Source: a virus
Length of the DNA stretch: 27,414 nt
Direction: 5' to 3' (one strand)
Virus record (IMG/VR): IMGVR_UViG_3300022926_001291
Location: 1-27,414 of that record
Shown here: positions 7,932 to 15,580 of the stretch, piece after piece
How the letters are laid out: each line of letters opens with the position of its first letter
Numbering within the stretch: position 1 is the stretch's first letter
Made by a program: the position numbers and the translations under genes
Notes under the pieces: generated by a model
The model's database searches: none
Seen by the model: the letters and a program-made list of their open reading frames with translations, nothing else
What the model was told of the DNA's origin: nothing

Positions 7932-7939
7932 TATTTATT
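7932..7939 (-). promoter_or_regulatory. candidate late promoter box upstream of the sugar block
   Basis: AATAAATA on the minus strand resembles the T4 late -10 box (TATAAATA) and lies 28 nt before the dehydratase ATG, in the short gap after the 53-residue gene. It is a one-mismatch hit in AT-rich DNA, so evidence is weak. Confidence 0.25.
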
Positions 7940-7943
7940 TAAA

Positions 7944-8105
7944 CTACTCGCCAGCGTTAACAACTTTGGCTTCTACATAAGTTCTGATAAATTTCATGGC
8001 TTTTCTACTGGTATCAAATACATACTCAATAGCATCATCATCTTCAGGCGTTAATATTACAATAAAGCCGTTGTTGGCTTTTCTAATTTCAATTGAATCA
8101 AACAT
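7944..8105 (-). CDS. 53-residue hypothetical protein
   Basis: The frame runs from ATG (8103-8105) to TAG (7944-7946). AAGGAAAT lies about 5-10 nt upstream of the ATG, and a promoter (8136-8165) lies just before that. The protein begins MFDSIEIRKANNGF, then has FIVIL followed by an acidic EDDDAIEYVF stretch and a basic helix-like C-terminal part. The alternating strand/helix look suggests a small folded alpha-beta protein. It is probably the first gene of the operon running into the dehydratase. I recognise no family, although small proteins of this type are frequent in marine T4-like phages. Confidence 0.65.
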   Translation of the reverse strand: MFDSIEIRKANNGFIVILTPEDDDAIEYVFDTSRKAMKFIRTYVEAKVVNAGE

Positions 8106-8135
8106 ATTATTTCCTTATTAATTGTATACTAGTAT

Positions 8136-8165
8136 AGTATAACAAGATTCAATACAATAAGTCAA
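8136..8165 (-). promoter_or_regulatory. sigma70-like promoter after the ahpF terminator
   Basis: TTGACT (8160-8165), an 18-bp spacer and TATACT (8136-8141) lie on the minus strand. Its -35 directly adjoins the U-tract side of the ahpF terminator, so the ahpCF unit ends and a new unit (small gene plus surface-sugar block) begins within about 50 bp. Confidence 0.75.
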
Positions 8166-8188
8166 CAAAAAACGCCATTTCTGGCGTT
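8165..8188 (-). terminator. Rho-independent terminator of ahpC-ahpF
   Basis: A perfect 7-bp stem (8171-8177 with 8182-8188) closes a TTTC tetraloop; on the minus strand the final bases of the stem run into a six-T tract. It starts about 20 nt after the ahpF stop codon. On the plus strand the hairpin is followed by CTTTTT, so it could stop antisense transcripts as well. Confidence 0.88.
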
Positions 8189-8209
8189 CTTTTTAACCGT
8201 TTTTGGCTA

Positions 8210-9736
8210 TTAATGTCTAATTAAGTAGTCAAAAGCACCAAGCCCTGCGTTAGCACCTTCGCCCATAGCAATAATGATCTGTTTGTAAGGAATGTCAGTA
8301 CAGTCACCAGCGGCAAATACACCAGGCATTGAAGTAGCGTTGTGTTTGTCTATCTCGATCTCACCCCACTTGGTCAATGCCACTGATCCTTTTAACCAAT
8401 CTGTGTTAGGCACCAGACCTATTTGAACGAACACACCGTCTACGGCTAGTTCGTGTCTTTCATCTGTAGCACGATCAACATAGGTCAATCCAGTGACTTT
8501 TTCCTTACCTTTAATCTCTTTTGTTTCTGCGTTTGTGATAACAGTTACATTGTCTAAACTGATCAATCTGTTAACTAACACAGCGTCTGCTTTTAATTCC
8601 TCACCATATTCAATCACTGTAACGTGATCAACGATGTTGGCAAGATCAATAGCGGCTTCCACACCTGAATTACCGCCACCTACAACTGCCACAGGTTTAC
8701 CAATGAACAACGGTCCGTCACAGTGTGGACAGTAGGCTACGCCCTTACCGTTGTATTCTTTTTCACCTGGAACTCCCAACTGCCTCCATCGAGCACCCGT
8801 TGAGAGTATAACTGTTTTAGAGTGGAGTTCTGCTCCGTTCTCTAGTGTAACTCTTATTTTACCTTCAACACGTTCAATCTTCTTGGCACGCTGATGATGC
8901 ATGACATCAACAGGATAACTCTTAACGTGTTCTTCTAGTTGCTTAACTAGTTTAGGTCCTTCTGTTGCTTGTACTGATATAAAGTTTTCAATACCTAGAG
9001 TATCAACAACCTGTCCGCCAAATCTATCAGCAACAATACCTGTTTTTAATCCTTTACGTATTGTGTAGATTGCTGATGACGCACCAGCTGGTCCACCACC
9101 TACTACTAGGACATCAAATTCTGTTTTGTCGTTTAATTTTTCTGCTTCACGTGACTCAGCATTAGCATCTAACTTACGTAAGATCTCATCAAGTTCCATA
9201 CGTCCTTGATCCCATAACTCGTCATCTTTAAACATCATAGGAACTGACAGCACATTCTTCTCTTCCACTAACTCTGGATACAGAGCACCGTCAATCACAG
9301 TGTGACTTATGTTATGATTTAAGAACGCAATGGTATTAAATGCCTGAACAACGTCAGGACAGTTGTGGCAACTTAGACTAACATAGGTCTCAAAGTTGCC
9401 CTCAACTGGTAGTCGTTTAATTTGTTCTTTGGTCTCGTCATCTAACTTCATTGGATAACCGCCTGCCCATAGCAAGGCAATTACAAAGTTAGTAAACTCA
9501 TGACCCAATGGTATACACGCAAAGGTAATGCCAGTGTTACTAATCGTAAAACTAGGTGTACGATCTAACTCGTTCTTAATTAAAGTAATGCGTGGTTCTA
9601 TTGTGTGTATTTCTGTCAATAGATCCAACATCTCCTTGCCTTTATCTGACTCATCTACTGAGTAGTGTATGACAAACGGATGTTCTATCTTACCCAGATA
9701 CTCTGTTAACTGTGCTTTTATCTTTGCGTCTAACAT
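8210..9736 (-). CDS. ahpF: alkyl hydroperoxide reductase subunit F (peroxiredoxin reductase)
   Basis: This 508-residue protein is full length for AhpF. The N-terminal double thioredoxin fold carries the redox pair Cys123/Cys126 (CHNC). The thioredoxin-reductase-like part has the FAD site GGGPAGAS (213-220), the redox pair Cys336/Cys339 (CPHC), the NAD(P)H site GGGNSGVE (353-360) and the FAD-closing AAGDCTD (475-481). It passes electrons from NADH through FAD and the two disulfides to AhpC. All key residues are present, so activity is expected. Its ATG shares one base with the ahpC stop (TAATG), implying translational coupling, and a terminator follows. Finding this pair inside a T4-like phage region is unusual. 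Confidence 0.95.
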   Translation of the reverse strand: MLDAKIKAQLTEYLGKIEHPFVIHYSVDESDKGKEMLDLLTEIHTIEPRITLIKNELDRTPSFTISNTGITFACIPLGHEFTNFVIALLWAGGYPMKLDDETKEQIKRLPVEGNFETYVSLSCHNCPDVVQAFNTIAFLNHNISHTVIDGALYPELVEEKNVLSVPMMFKDDELWDQGRMELDEILRKLDANAESREAEKLNDKTEFDVLVVGGGPAGASSAIYTIRKGLKTGIVADRFGGQVVDTLGIENFISVQATEGPKLVKQLEEHVKSYPVDVMHHQRAKKIERVEGKIRVTLENGAELHSKTVILSTGARWRQLGVPGEKEYNGKGVAYCPHCDGPLFIGKPVAVVGGGNSGVEAAIDLANIVDHVTVIEYGEELKADAVLVNRLISLDNVTVITNAETKEIKGKEKVTGLTYVDRATDERHELAVDGVFVQIGLVPNTDWLKGSVALTKWGEIEIDKHNATSMPGVFAAGDCTDIPYKQIIIAMGEGANAGLGAFDYLIRH

Positions 9737-10299
9737 TAAATTTTACCTACTAGATCTAAACTTGGTGTTAAGGCTTCTTGACCTGCTGACCAGTTTGCTG
9801 GACATGCTTGGTTTGGATTTGCTCTAACGTGTTGTGCGGCCATTACTTTACGCACTAGGTCTTTGGCACTTCTGCCAATACCTAAATCATTTACTTCTGC
9901 TGTTTTAATTATGCCATCTGGGTCAACAATAAAAGTACCACGTAATGCTAGTCCTTCTTCTTCAATCATAACATCAAAGTTTCTTGCTAGTGTACCTGTT
10001 GGGTCACCTAACATTGGGTATGTAATCTTTTTAATTGTGTCACTGGCATCGTGCCATGCTTTGTGTGTGAAATGTGTGTCAGTTGATACTGAATATACTT
10101 CTACACCTAGGTTTTGTAGTTCACTGTAGTGATCTGCTACGTCACCTAATTCTGTTGGACATACAAATGTAAAGTCTGCTGGGTAGAATACAAACACTGC
10201 CCATTTGCCTTTTAAGTCCTCTTCTGTTACTGTTTTAAATTCACCGTTGTGAAATGCTTCTGCTTTAAACGGTTTTACTTGTGTGTTGATTAAACTCAT
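9736..10299 (-). CDS. ahpC: alkyl hydroperoxide reductase C, typical 2-Cys peroxiredoxin
   Basis: This 187-residue protein has the length and motifs of bacterial AhpC: the peroxidatic Cys47 inside FVCPTE with Pro40 and Thr44 of the active-site PxxxT, and the resolving Cys166 in ACPANW near the C-terminus. It reduces hydrogen peroxide and organic peroxides in the cytoplasm and is re-reduced by AhpF, encoded directly downstream. TAGGAGAG 6-8 nt before the ATG is a strong ribosome site. An isolated TATAAT (10335-10340) and palindromes further upstream are the only visible control elements. A protective role during infection or a role in sustaining host metabolism is inferred. Confidence 0.95.
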   Translation of the reverse strand: MSLINTQVKPFKAEAFHNGEFKTVTEEDLKGKWAVFVFYPADFTFVCPTELGDVADHYSELQNLGVEVYSVSTDTHFTHKAWHDASDTIKKITYPMLGDPTGTLARNFDVMIEEEGLALRGTFIVDPDGIIKTAEVNDLGIGRSAKDLVRKVMAAQHVRANPNQACPANWSAGQEALTPSLDLVGKI

Positions 10300-10334
10300 T
10301 TACTACTCTCCTATTAATATATATTACTTATAAG

Positions 10335-10340
10335 ATTATA
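10335..10340 (-). promoter_or_regulatory. possible -10 box of ahpC
   Basis: TATAAT on the minus strand lies 36 nt before the ahpC ATG, but no TTGACA-like -35 is found 16-18 bp upstream. It may need an activator (a middle-type promoter) or may be chance in AT-rich DNA. Confidence 0.35.
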
Positions 10341-10418
10341 CTATTAATTATCACTTTTTAATAGGTTTTACTTATACAAATTTTAAATGGAGGTAATAAA
10401 TTTTGTTTATGGTTTTTT

Positions 10419-10443
10419 GGTAAATTTACCTATATATTTAGGT
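10419..10443. repeat. overlapping palindromes in the ahpC upstream region
   Basis: GGTAAATTTACC (10419-10430) is a perfect 12-nt palindrome. It overlaps a second inverted repeat, ACCTA-N6-TAGGT (10428-10443). Perfect palindromes of this size in an intergenic region suggest an operator, here between ahpC and the predicted RNA. No regulator is identified. Confidence 0.35.
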
Positions 10444-10474
10444 ATTGCTTAGAAATGTTGCTAAATATTTTTAT

Positions 10475-10577
10475 AGGGACAGTGCTTTATTTCAGAACTA
10501 CACCCAATCTTGAATGGCCTCTATATATTATGCCATATAATAATTTCAGGATCTGCAAATACACTGTCCTTTTTTTA
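10475..10577 (+). ncRNA. predicted structured RNA ending in an intrinsic terminator
   Basis: A long-range inverted repeat (10475-10484 with 10562-10571, ten pairs) closes a region whose interior continues to pair. The second stem is 10489-10496 with 10552-10560 (one bulged C). The third is 10508-10514 with 10545-10551. The tip is either 10526-10531/10537-10542 or 10515-10518/10532-10535. Two pairs (G10476-U10570 and U10510-G10549) are G-U wobbles only on the plus strand; they would be A-C mismatches on the minus strand. Seven T residues (10570-10576) follow the closing stem on the plus strand. Together these favour a roughly 100-nt plus-strand RNA. No clear promoter is visible, so expression is unproven, and no known RNA family is recognised. 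Confidence 0.45.
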
Positions 10578-11021
10578 TTCTACTCTTTCCCACGTTGAAT
10601 CACCTAACTTTCTAACTGTAGCAATATATTTATAATTAGGTGGTGGATTCCCACTCCAGTCATTTGGACCTAAAATGCTTAAAATCATTTTATTTTTTGT
10701 AGTATCTTCTACTAGATAATAATGCTTACCTATAACTATAACAAATCCAAAATCTGAATCTAATACCCAGTCAGTTATGTGTACTCTATCAACAACATCT
10801 TTGGCTTGTTGTTGTACTAGTTCTGCTTGTTTCATTATCAACTGCCATTGTTCGTTGAGTTCCGACAGTTTTTGATTAGCATGTTCTCTAGCAACAATTT
10901 TATTTGTATCTTTTAATTCTCTAATTGCTAAAGGCGCAAACTTAGGAGCGCCTACATTTGTTGGATATGGCGTTGATGCTGGTAAGTCTGTTACTAAATC
11001 AGGTTTTTTCTTTTTAGACAT
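10575..11021 (-). CDS. DUF2452-family protein
   Basis: This 148-residue soluble protein resembles the DUF2452 family. The order is a low-complexity basic start (MSKKKK), a TPYPTNVGAPKFAP segment (about 17-30), a glutamine-rich helix (about 50-75, likely coiled coil), then a beta-rich C-terminal part with KHYYLVED and a WSGNPP turn, ending in a TWERVE tail. Proteins of this family occur in bacteria and some eukaryotes and have no assigned function that I know. It overlaps its upstream gene by one base (start fused to the glycosyltransferase-like stop). Its stop codon overlaps the T-tract of the predicted plus-strand RNA. Confidence 0.7.
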   Translation of the reverse strand: MSKKKKPDLVTDLPASTPYPTNVGAPKFAPLAIRELKDTNKIVAREHANQKLSELNEQWQLIMKQAELVQQQAKDVVDRVHITDWVLDSDFGFVIVIGKHYYLVEDTTKNKMILSILGPNDWSGNPPPNYKYIATVRKLGDSTWERVE

Positions 11022-12097
11022 TACAGTAAATGATTAGTAAACCAATCTTGTGGAGCGGAATTATTGTGATCAAATTCAATATCAAAGCATTTCATTGGAA
11101 CACGAGTTGCTGATAAAAATGAGGCATTTCTTGCTTGGTGTAATTGAGTTATATTTTGATCTAAATTAACATCAAACTCACTGATATGATCTTGCCAAAA
11201 TAAAGGAACATCTTCAGTACACCATCTAAAGTCAGCACCATTGGCACTAACATTGTATAACCACTCAGCCGCTGAGTATAAATTAATCCATCCGTCTTTC
11301 CTGTCAGGGTATCCTACACGTACTTTTAGCTCCTTTTCAAAAAATCCTTCTGGTACATATAAAGGAGGTACTATGTTATCGCATCCTTTACCTACATGAC
11401 TGTAGCCTTCATAGTGTCGAACAATTTCTTTAGTTGGGGCATAGACAGTACTAGGACAATTATAGCCATGGTAAGCACCTAGGTAATCGGGCTTGAACAT
11501 TAGAGCATCGCCATAATCTCGTTCCCAGTACTGCTTTAGCCTTCCTGCTTTGAGAATCATTATACCATCAAATGTTTCCCAATTAAACTTAATAAAATTT
11601 TTATCTGATGTTAGTTCACCTTTAAGGTGATAACTCATACGCATCTGTTCTGGCCAATGACTATAATATACTAAAGCATTGGGATCAGGATCGTTATTTA
11701 ATGTTTGTATTGCTGAATGAATTATGTTTAAATCTGAATCTAAGAATATGTGATCATCGTTTGCGGCCAACCATACCAGTTCATTAGGATCTGTCAACAA
11801 TTCATCCATGTTCTGTCGCCAGTCACGACCAAAGTCGTTTCTCTTCCATTTTAATTGTAGTTTTTCCTCTGGAAACAGTTCATAGATGTATTGTTCTAAC
11901 TCAGCCTGCCTGTGTGCTAGTTCAGGAGCCAGGGTGATATAGAAAGCATACTTTGTGACTACAGGATCTAATGCCCGTGTACTAGCCAGGCAATATTTAA
12001 ATACATCAAAGCGTTCTGGATTAGGCATCCAGGCACCACGTGTGTATGGATAACCCATGCGAACATCAGTTATCTTAACATTGAATAATACTATCAT
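11021..12097 (-). CDS. glycosyltransferase-like protein of the second sugar block
   Basis: This 358-residue protein begins with an IVLFNVKIT strand, then has a KYAFYITLAPEL segment (49-60). It carries a likely metal or nucleotide-sugar motif AANDDHIFLDSD (111-122), equivalent in position to the DxD of GT-A folds. No signal peptide or membrane span is seen, so it should act in the cytoplasm. The tail from about residue 250 has no recognised motif. It overlaps the aldolase gene by 4 nt (ATGA) and the DUF2452 gene by one base. It probably transfers the sugar made by the preceding genes; the family assignment is from fold-level pattern only. Confidence 0.6.
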   Translation of the reverse strand: MIVLFNVKITDVRMGYPYTRGAWMPNPERFDVFKYCLASTRALDPVVTKYAFYITLAPELAHRQAELEQYIYELFPEEKLQLKWKRNDFGRDWRQNMDELLTDPNELVWLAANDDHIFLDSDLNIIHSAIQTLNNDPDPNALVYYSHWPEQMRMSYHLKGELTSDKNFIKFNWETFDGIMILKAGRLKQYWERDYGDALMFKPDYLGAYHGYNCPSTVYAPTKEIVRHYEGYSHVGKGCDNIVPPLYVPEGFFEKELKVRVGYPDRKDGWINLYSAAEWLYNVSANGADFRWCTEDVPLFWQDHISEFDVNLDQNITQLHQARNASFLSATRVPMKCFDIEFDHNNSAPQDWFTNHLL

Positions 12098-13077
12098 CTT
12101 AAATTTTGAGTATATGTGTCAAAGATATCATACATAACACTATCAACTTCTGCTTGCCAGTTGACACCTTGACTTTCTAGTTTTTTAATTATATTTTTGT
12201 ATTCTTTAGATTTGAAACAGTAATGACCTGCTACATTAACTCGTTGTGTAGCATCTGAAGATTTAGTCCATTTAGACCAATTGTTACTTTTTATAACGAG
12301 ATTATGAAACTTTTCCCATTCTTTTGTAGCATATTTAGAGCTTAAAATTCTTAACAATTTAGTCTGTGCTACTCCAAGTTGTGGTGCTATGTTTAAAGCA
12401 TGTACCCCAGCATCTTGACGCATCTTAACTTCCGCTGGTGTAAGATAATCAGCATTATGTTCCTTTAGTTTTACTCCATTTTCATTAGCAACCTGTACTA
12501 GTTCAACAGCGGCATCATAATTGAACTCACCTGCTTGATGATCTTCATGACATAGGCTTCCTGTCTGTGCTACCACTGTGTAGATGTTTGGCATGTTCTT
12601 AGCAAAGGCAACATCTTCTTTGTATTTGATCTTGCCTGCGGCTACACCTACATTTTCTTCAGTGCCAAATTCAAAACGTACATTAGGATTAAGTCTTAGG
12701 GCAAATTTAAATAGTTCTTCAGCAACACCATATGTATCTTCAACTCTGCATGTGTCAATATGTATCAAATCAAAACCTTGCTCAATATCATAGGCAATAG
12801 TTTTTTTAGTTGCTTCAATAGCACGATACAATGATAAATCTTTTTCTGAATCTAAGAAGTACGGTCCGCAATGATCTCTACATATCCATAAGTTTTCTGT
12901 AGGTAATGTACTTAATAGTTCTCGTAATTGAGGTGTTGTCATCACATAGCCCGACTCAGCATCTACTTGATTACGACTAGCAATTATCATCAATGGTTCC
13001 ATATAATTCTCAGCATACGTAGCCATTGACTTTATAACTTCTGGACTCATTGGCCCAAAACCTAATCTAAAATTCAT
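12094..13077 (-). CDS. GatZ/KbaZ-like class II aldolase-type protein
   Basis: This 327-residue protein resembles the non-catalytic subunit family of D-tagatose-1,6-bisphosphate aldolase (GatZ/KbaZ), which has a TIM-barrel fold. The clues are LGFGPMSPEVI near the start, a strand followed by CRDHCGPYF (about 65-73) matching the family's GGDHLGP region, DLIHIDTC (about 103-110), FEFGTEENVG and a later VVAQTG strand. It is shorter than typical GatZ (about 420 residues). It is flanked by a HAD phosphatase, a sugar nucleotidyltransferase fusion and a glycosyltransferase, so it probably supplies or rearranges a phosphosugar for surface glycan synthesis. True substrate and whether it is catalytic alone are unknown. 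Confidence 0.7.
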   Translation of the reverse strand: MNFRLGFGPMSPEVIKSMATYAENYMEPLMIIASRNQVDAESGYVMTTPQLRELLSTLPTENLWICRDHCGPYFLDSEKDLSLYRAIEATKKTIAYDIEQGFDLIHIDTCRVEDTYGVAEELFKFALRLNPNVRFEFGTEENVGVAAGKIKYKEDVAFAKNMPNIYTVVAQTGSLCHEDHQAGEFNYDAAVELVQVANENGVKLKEHNADYLTPAEVKMRQDAGVHALNIAPQLGVAQTKLLRILSSKYATKEWEKFHNLVIKSNNWSKWTKSSDATQRVNVAGHYCFKSKEYKNIIKKLESQGVNWQAEVDSVMYDIFDTYTQNLR

Positions 13078-13537
13078 GTTCTATCCCCATTTTATCCATT
13101 ATATAAACACAGGCATCTAGTACAGCACCTTGACCTCCTGCTCTAGGAGTGACATAGTCGGCATTAGTAATGGCAGTGCGCCAAGCCTGTGCTGGAGCAA
13201 TACCTAATCCTACATAAGGAAATATCTTAGCATCATAAGGACCATCGCCCATAAACACTGTTTCTTCTGGATTTCCTTTGTTTAATACAAAATCTAATCT
13301 ATCTGCTTCTTTAACACATGTCAATGGAAACTTCATATGTGTTACTATACGACTTTCTGTAATTGGCCAACCTTGACGATCGGCTGAGATAAATTCTATT
13401 TCAATTTTGTCTCTAAGAAATTTAAGTCCATCATGATCATAGTTGCCAAACGCTTTAAACGGTTTGCCATCTGGTCCCCAGTACAACATACCGTCATTGA
13501 GTACTCCATCCACATCTAATATAAATCTTTTATACAT
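13067..13537 (-). CDS. HAD-family phosphatase, KdsC-like
   Basis: This 156-residue protein is a compact HAD phosphatase. Motif I is DVDGVLNDG (8-16, nucleophile Asp8 and acid Asp10), motif II is the Ser of ISADR, motif III lies around the Lys of the VKEADR segment, and motif IV is GDGPYDAKIF (about 97-106). This is the layout of KDO-8-phosphate phosphatase, a capless enzyme that works as a tetramer. It probably dephosphorylates an intermediate between the aldolase and nucleotidyltransferase encoded on either side. Both neighbours overlap it (11 nt and 8 nt). KDO itself is not implied, because no KdsA or KdsB homologue is seen. Confidence 0.85.
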   Translation of the reverse strand: MYKRFILDVDGVLNDGMLYWGPDGKPFKAFGNYDHDGLKFLRDKIEIEFISADRQGWPITESRIVTHMKFPLTCVKEADRLDFVLNKGNPEETVFMGDGPYDAKIFPYVGLGIAPAQAWRTAITNADYVTPRAGGQGAVLDACVYIMDKMGIEHEF

Positions 13538-15071
13538 CTAATACCTTTGAAAAATGTAATTGTGCTAACGCTATTAGGAATTTGTCAAATGGTGGTTCAT
13601 GTAGTGGACTCATATTTAAATATATTATAGGAACTAGCATTTTAACTTTTTTCCAATTCAGATTGTTTTTAATTGTCCAGGAGTACAACACATCCTCATA
13701 GTGTTTAACATTTGATATACTAGGACATTCTAAAGTAACATAGTCATCTTTTTCATGATAGCTATAACGCTCATGTTTGATATCTTTATAACTTTGATGT
13801 AGCCCACCTAACATCTTACCTAGGTCATAATATTGATCACCGTATAAACTTCCACCAAAATCAGTACGCCAATCAATGGCAGTAAATTTATCTGTTGTAG
13901 AGTTGTAGATTGTATTGTCGAAATGTAGGTCACCATGTACAAATTTCCAACTAACTTCACTACATAACCAATCCCAATCTATTTTAGCAAGATATTGATC
14001 TATGCTTAAGACTTCTTTACCATTTACTACGCAAGGTTCAGACCAATCGGCATATTTAACTCGAAACATTTCAACACGTTCCATTGTTTTATCATGATAA
14101 AACTTCCAACAAATTTCCTTAGTAATGTCCAGTTCAGGAGCATCTTTCCATAATGTTGTTTCGCACCAAGTTAACATTTTATCAAACACTTCTGGAGTAT
14201 ATTGATTATAAACAATATCTCCATTGGCAAAATCATGTATTAGAAAATTTCCTGCTTGTTCAACATTACTAGGCATAGCCGATGCGTTAACATTAGCACG
14301 TTGTACACGCTTTTCTGCTTGTTTTGTTTCGGTCCAAAATTTAATAATTTTTTTATTATCGTTGTAGAATAATTCATTAGGTTTAGGAAAACTAACATCA
14401 GTAAGGTCTGCTGTTAATTCTTCCCATTTTTCATAAGTTCCAAAATCTTTCCACTGTCTAATAGTGTGTGCTTTTAGATCTAACCCAGCAAATCCTTCAT
14501 ATGTTTCTTTAGCATTTCTTAATTTAAGATTATCTAAATAACTATCATCTTTAGCATACATTAATCCAACAAAAGCATCTACAGCAGATTTACTTGCTAC
14601 TTTGTTTTCAACATTGACTATAGTTTCTCCATCACGTTCAATCCAACAATAGTCTTGAGAAATACTACTATCGACTGGATGTACTCCAATCCAATTATGA
14701 TCTAGTTTGTCCTTATAGTCAAACTCAAATAAGGTATCGCAGGCCAGCCACATAAAGCCACCACGTATATGTTCTTCACACATCTGTATTGTTGTAGCAG
14801 GTCCTGTGTCGCCTTCAGCATAATTATCAATATCAACAAATACAACATTTTTATCTTTGTGTACAACACTGACATAGTCTTTGATATATTGACCCATATG
14901 ACCACAAGCAATAACAAACTTTGTTGTAGTATCAAACTTTTCAATTATATGACTGATCAATGGTTTATTATCATAAGGAATTAATGCTTTAGGAACCATA
15001 CGACTAAATGGACCCATTCTACGTCCATATCCAGCGGCTAATATTAAAACAGTTAAACTATTGTTGCTCAT
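13530..15071 (-). CDS. fusion: sugar-phosphate nucleotidyltransferase + APH/choline-kinase-like kinase
   Basis: This 513-residue protein joins two enzymes. Residues 1-230 form a nucleotidyltransferase with LILAAGYGRRMGPFS (9-23), PKALIP (27-32) and a CDTLFEFD metal-binding strand (111-118). Residues 270-513 form a phosphotransferase of the APH/choline-kinase class with the catalytic HGDLHFDN (379-386) and the metal-binding Asp400-Trp401. The pairing resembles LicC plus LicA or combined kinase-nucleotidyltransferases that activate a sugar or alcohol as an NDP derivative. The start is ATG 15069-15071: a TTG 12 nt upstream sits directly against the GGAAGGA ribosome site and would be too close. 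It overlaps the cupin gene by 14 nt. The substrate is unknown. Confidence 0.85.
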   Translation of the reverse strand: MSNNSLTVLILAAGYGRRMGPFSRMVPKALIPYDNKPLISHIIEKFDTTTKFVIACGHMGQYIKDYVSVVHKDKNVVFVDIDNYAEGDTGPATTIQMCEEHIRGGFMWLACDTLFEFDYKDKLDHNWIGVHPVDSSISQDYCWIERDGETIVNVENKVASKSAVDAFVGLMYAKDDSYLDNLKLRNAKETYEGFAGLDLKAHTIRQWKDFGTYEKWEELTADLTDVSFPKPNELFYNDNKKIIKFWTETKQAEKRVQRANVNASAMPSNVEQAGNFLIHDFANGDIVYNQYTPEVFDKMLTWCETTLWKDAPELDITKEICWKFYHDKTMERVEMFRVKYADWSEPCVVNGKEVLSIDQYLAKIDWDWLCSEVSWKFVHGDLHFDNTIYNSTTDKFTAIDWRTDFGGSLYGDQYYDLGKMLGGLHQSYKDIKHERYSYHEKDDYVTLECPSISNVKHYEDVLYSWTIKNNLNWKKVKMLVPIIYLNMSPLHEPPFDKFLIALAQLHFSKVLDV

Positions 15072-15531
15072 GTTCAGAATCAATCCTTCCGTGCCCTCTG
15101 TTCGCAGAGTCTTCTAATCTAATCACGTCATCTAACTGTGTAGTACTTGCTTCAGTATAATGTAAATCTTCATGAGCTACCATACGATGAATAGTATTTG
15201 GTGGAGTATGAAACACAGCACCTGGCGCTAGTTCTTGTGTAACTAGTTCACTTTTAATCTGTGCTATTTCTTGTTCAGTATATCCACCATCAAGAAAACG
15301 TTGGCAATCAAATGGATCAGGATGGTACAATAATGCTCCGTGGCCTTGATGTAAATGTATGGACTCAGATTTATATTGATGAACTTGTAAACTTGTTACA
15401 AATCCTGCTCGTAGTATTAATTCTTTAAGAGCAAAAGGATATATGTCACTGCCGGGCATTAACCATGTTTCTTGCCCCCACGGTTTGTGTACGACGTGGC
15501 AGTCTTCAATTCGATGGAATTCTACTGTCAT
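15058..15531 (-). CDS. cupin protein, sugar-phosphate isomerase-like
   Basis: This 157-residue single-domain cupin opens with VVHKPWGQETW (13-23), a motif of the C-terminal cupin of mannose-6-phosphate isomerase/GDP-mannose pyrophosphorylase enzymes. It then has LILRAGFVTSLQVHQYKSE (38-56) and IHLHQGHG (58-65), which supply candidate metal ligands (His and Glu). The later FHTPPNTIHRM segment gives the second cupin motif. A stand-alone cupin in a sugar cluster usually acts as an isomerase or epimerase, or binds a sugar phosphate. An isolated TATAAT (15551-15556) lies 20 nt before the ATG. It is the first gene after the acyltransferase and is overlapped by the fusion gene. Confidence 0.7.
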   Translation of the reverse strand: MTVEFHRIEDCHVVHKPWGQETWLMPGSDIYPFALKELILRAGFVTSLQVHQYKSESIHLHQGHGALLYHPDPFDCQRFLDGGYTEQEIAQIKSELVTQELAPGAVFHTPPNTIHRMVAHEDLHYTEASTTQLDDVIRLEDSANRGHGRIDSEHEQQ

Positions 15532-15550
15532 TGTTGATTTACCTAGGTTT

Positions 15551-15556
15551 ATTATA
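15551..15556 (-). promoter_or_regulatory. possible -10 box before the cupin gene
   Basis: TATAAT on the minus strand lies 20 nt before the cupin ATG. No -35 match is present, so it could be a weak or activator-dependent promoter, or a chance hit. Confidence 0.25.
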
Positions 15557-15580
15557 TATGTATTTAACTTATTTTAATTT

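Noticed and set aside
10387-10452. 21-residue hydrophobic plus-strand frame upstream of the predicted RNA
   Set aside because: No ribosome site or promoter precedes it and it is short enough to be chance in AT-rich DNA; a leader peptide cannot be excluded but is not supported.
10627-10634. TATAAATA late-type box inside the DUF2452 gene
   Set aside because: It lies in coding sequence (NYKY codons) and more than 300 nt from the next start, so probably chance.
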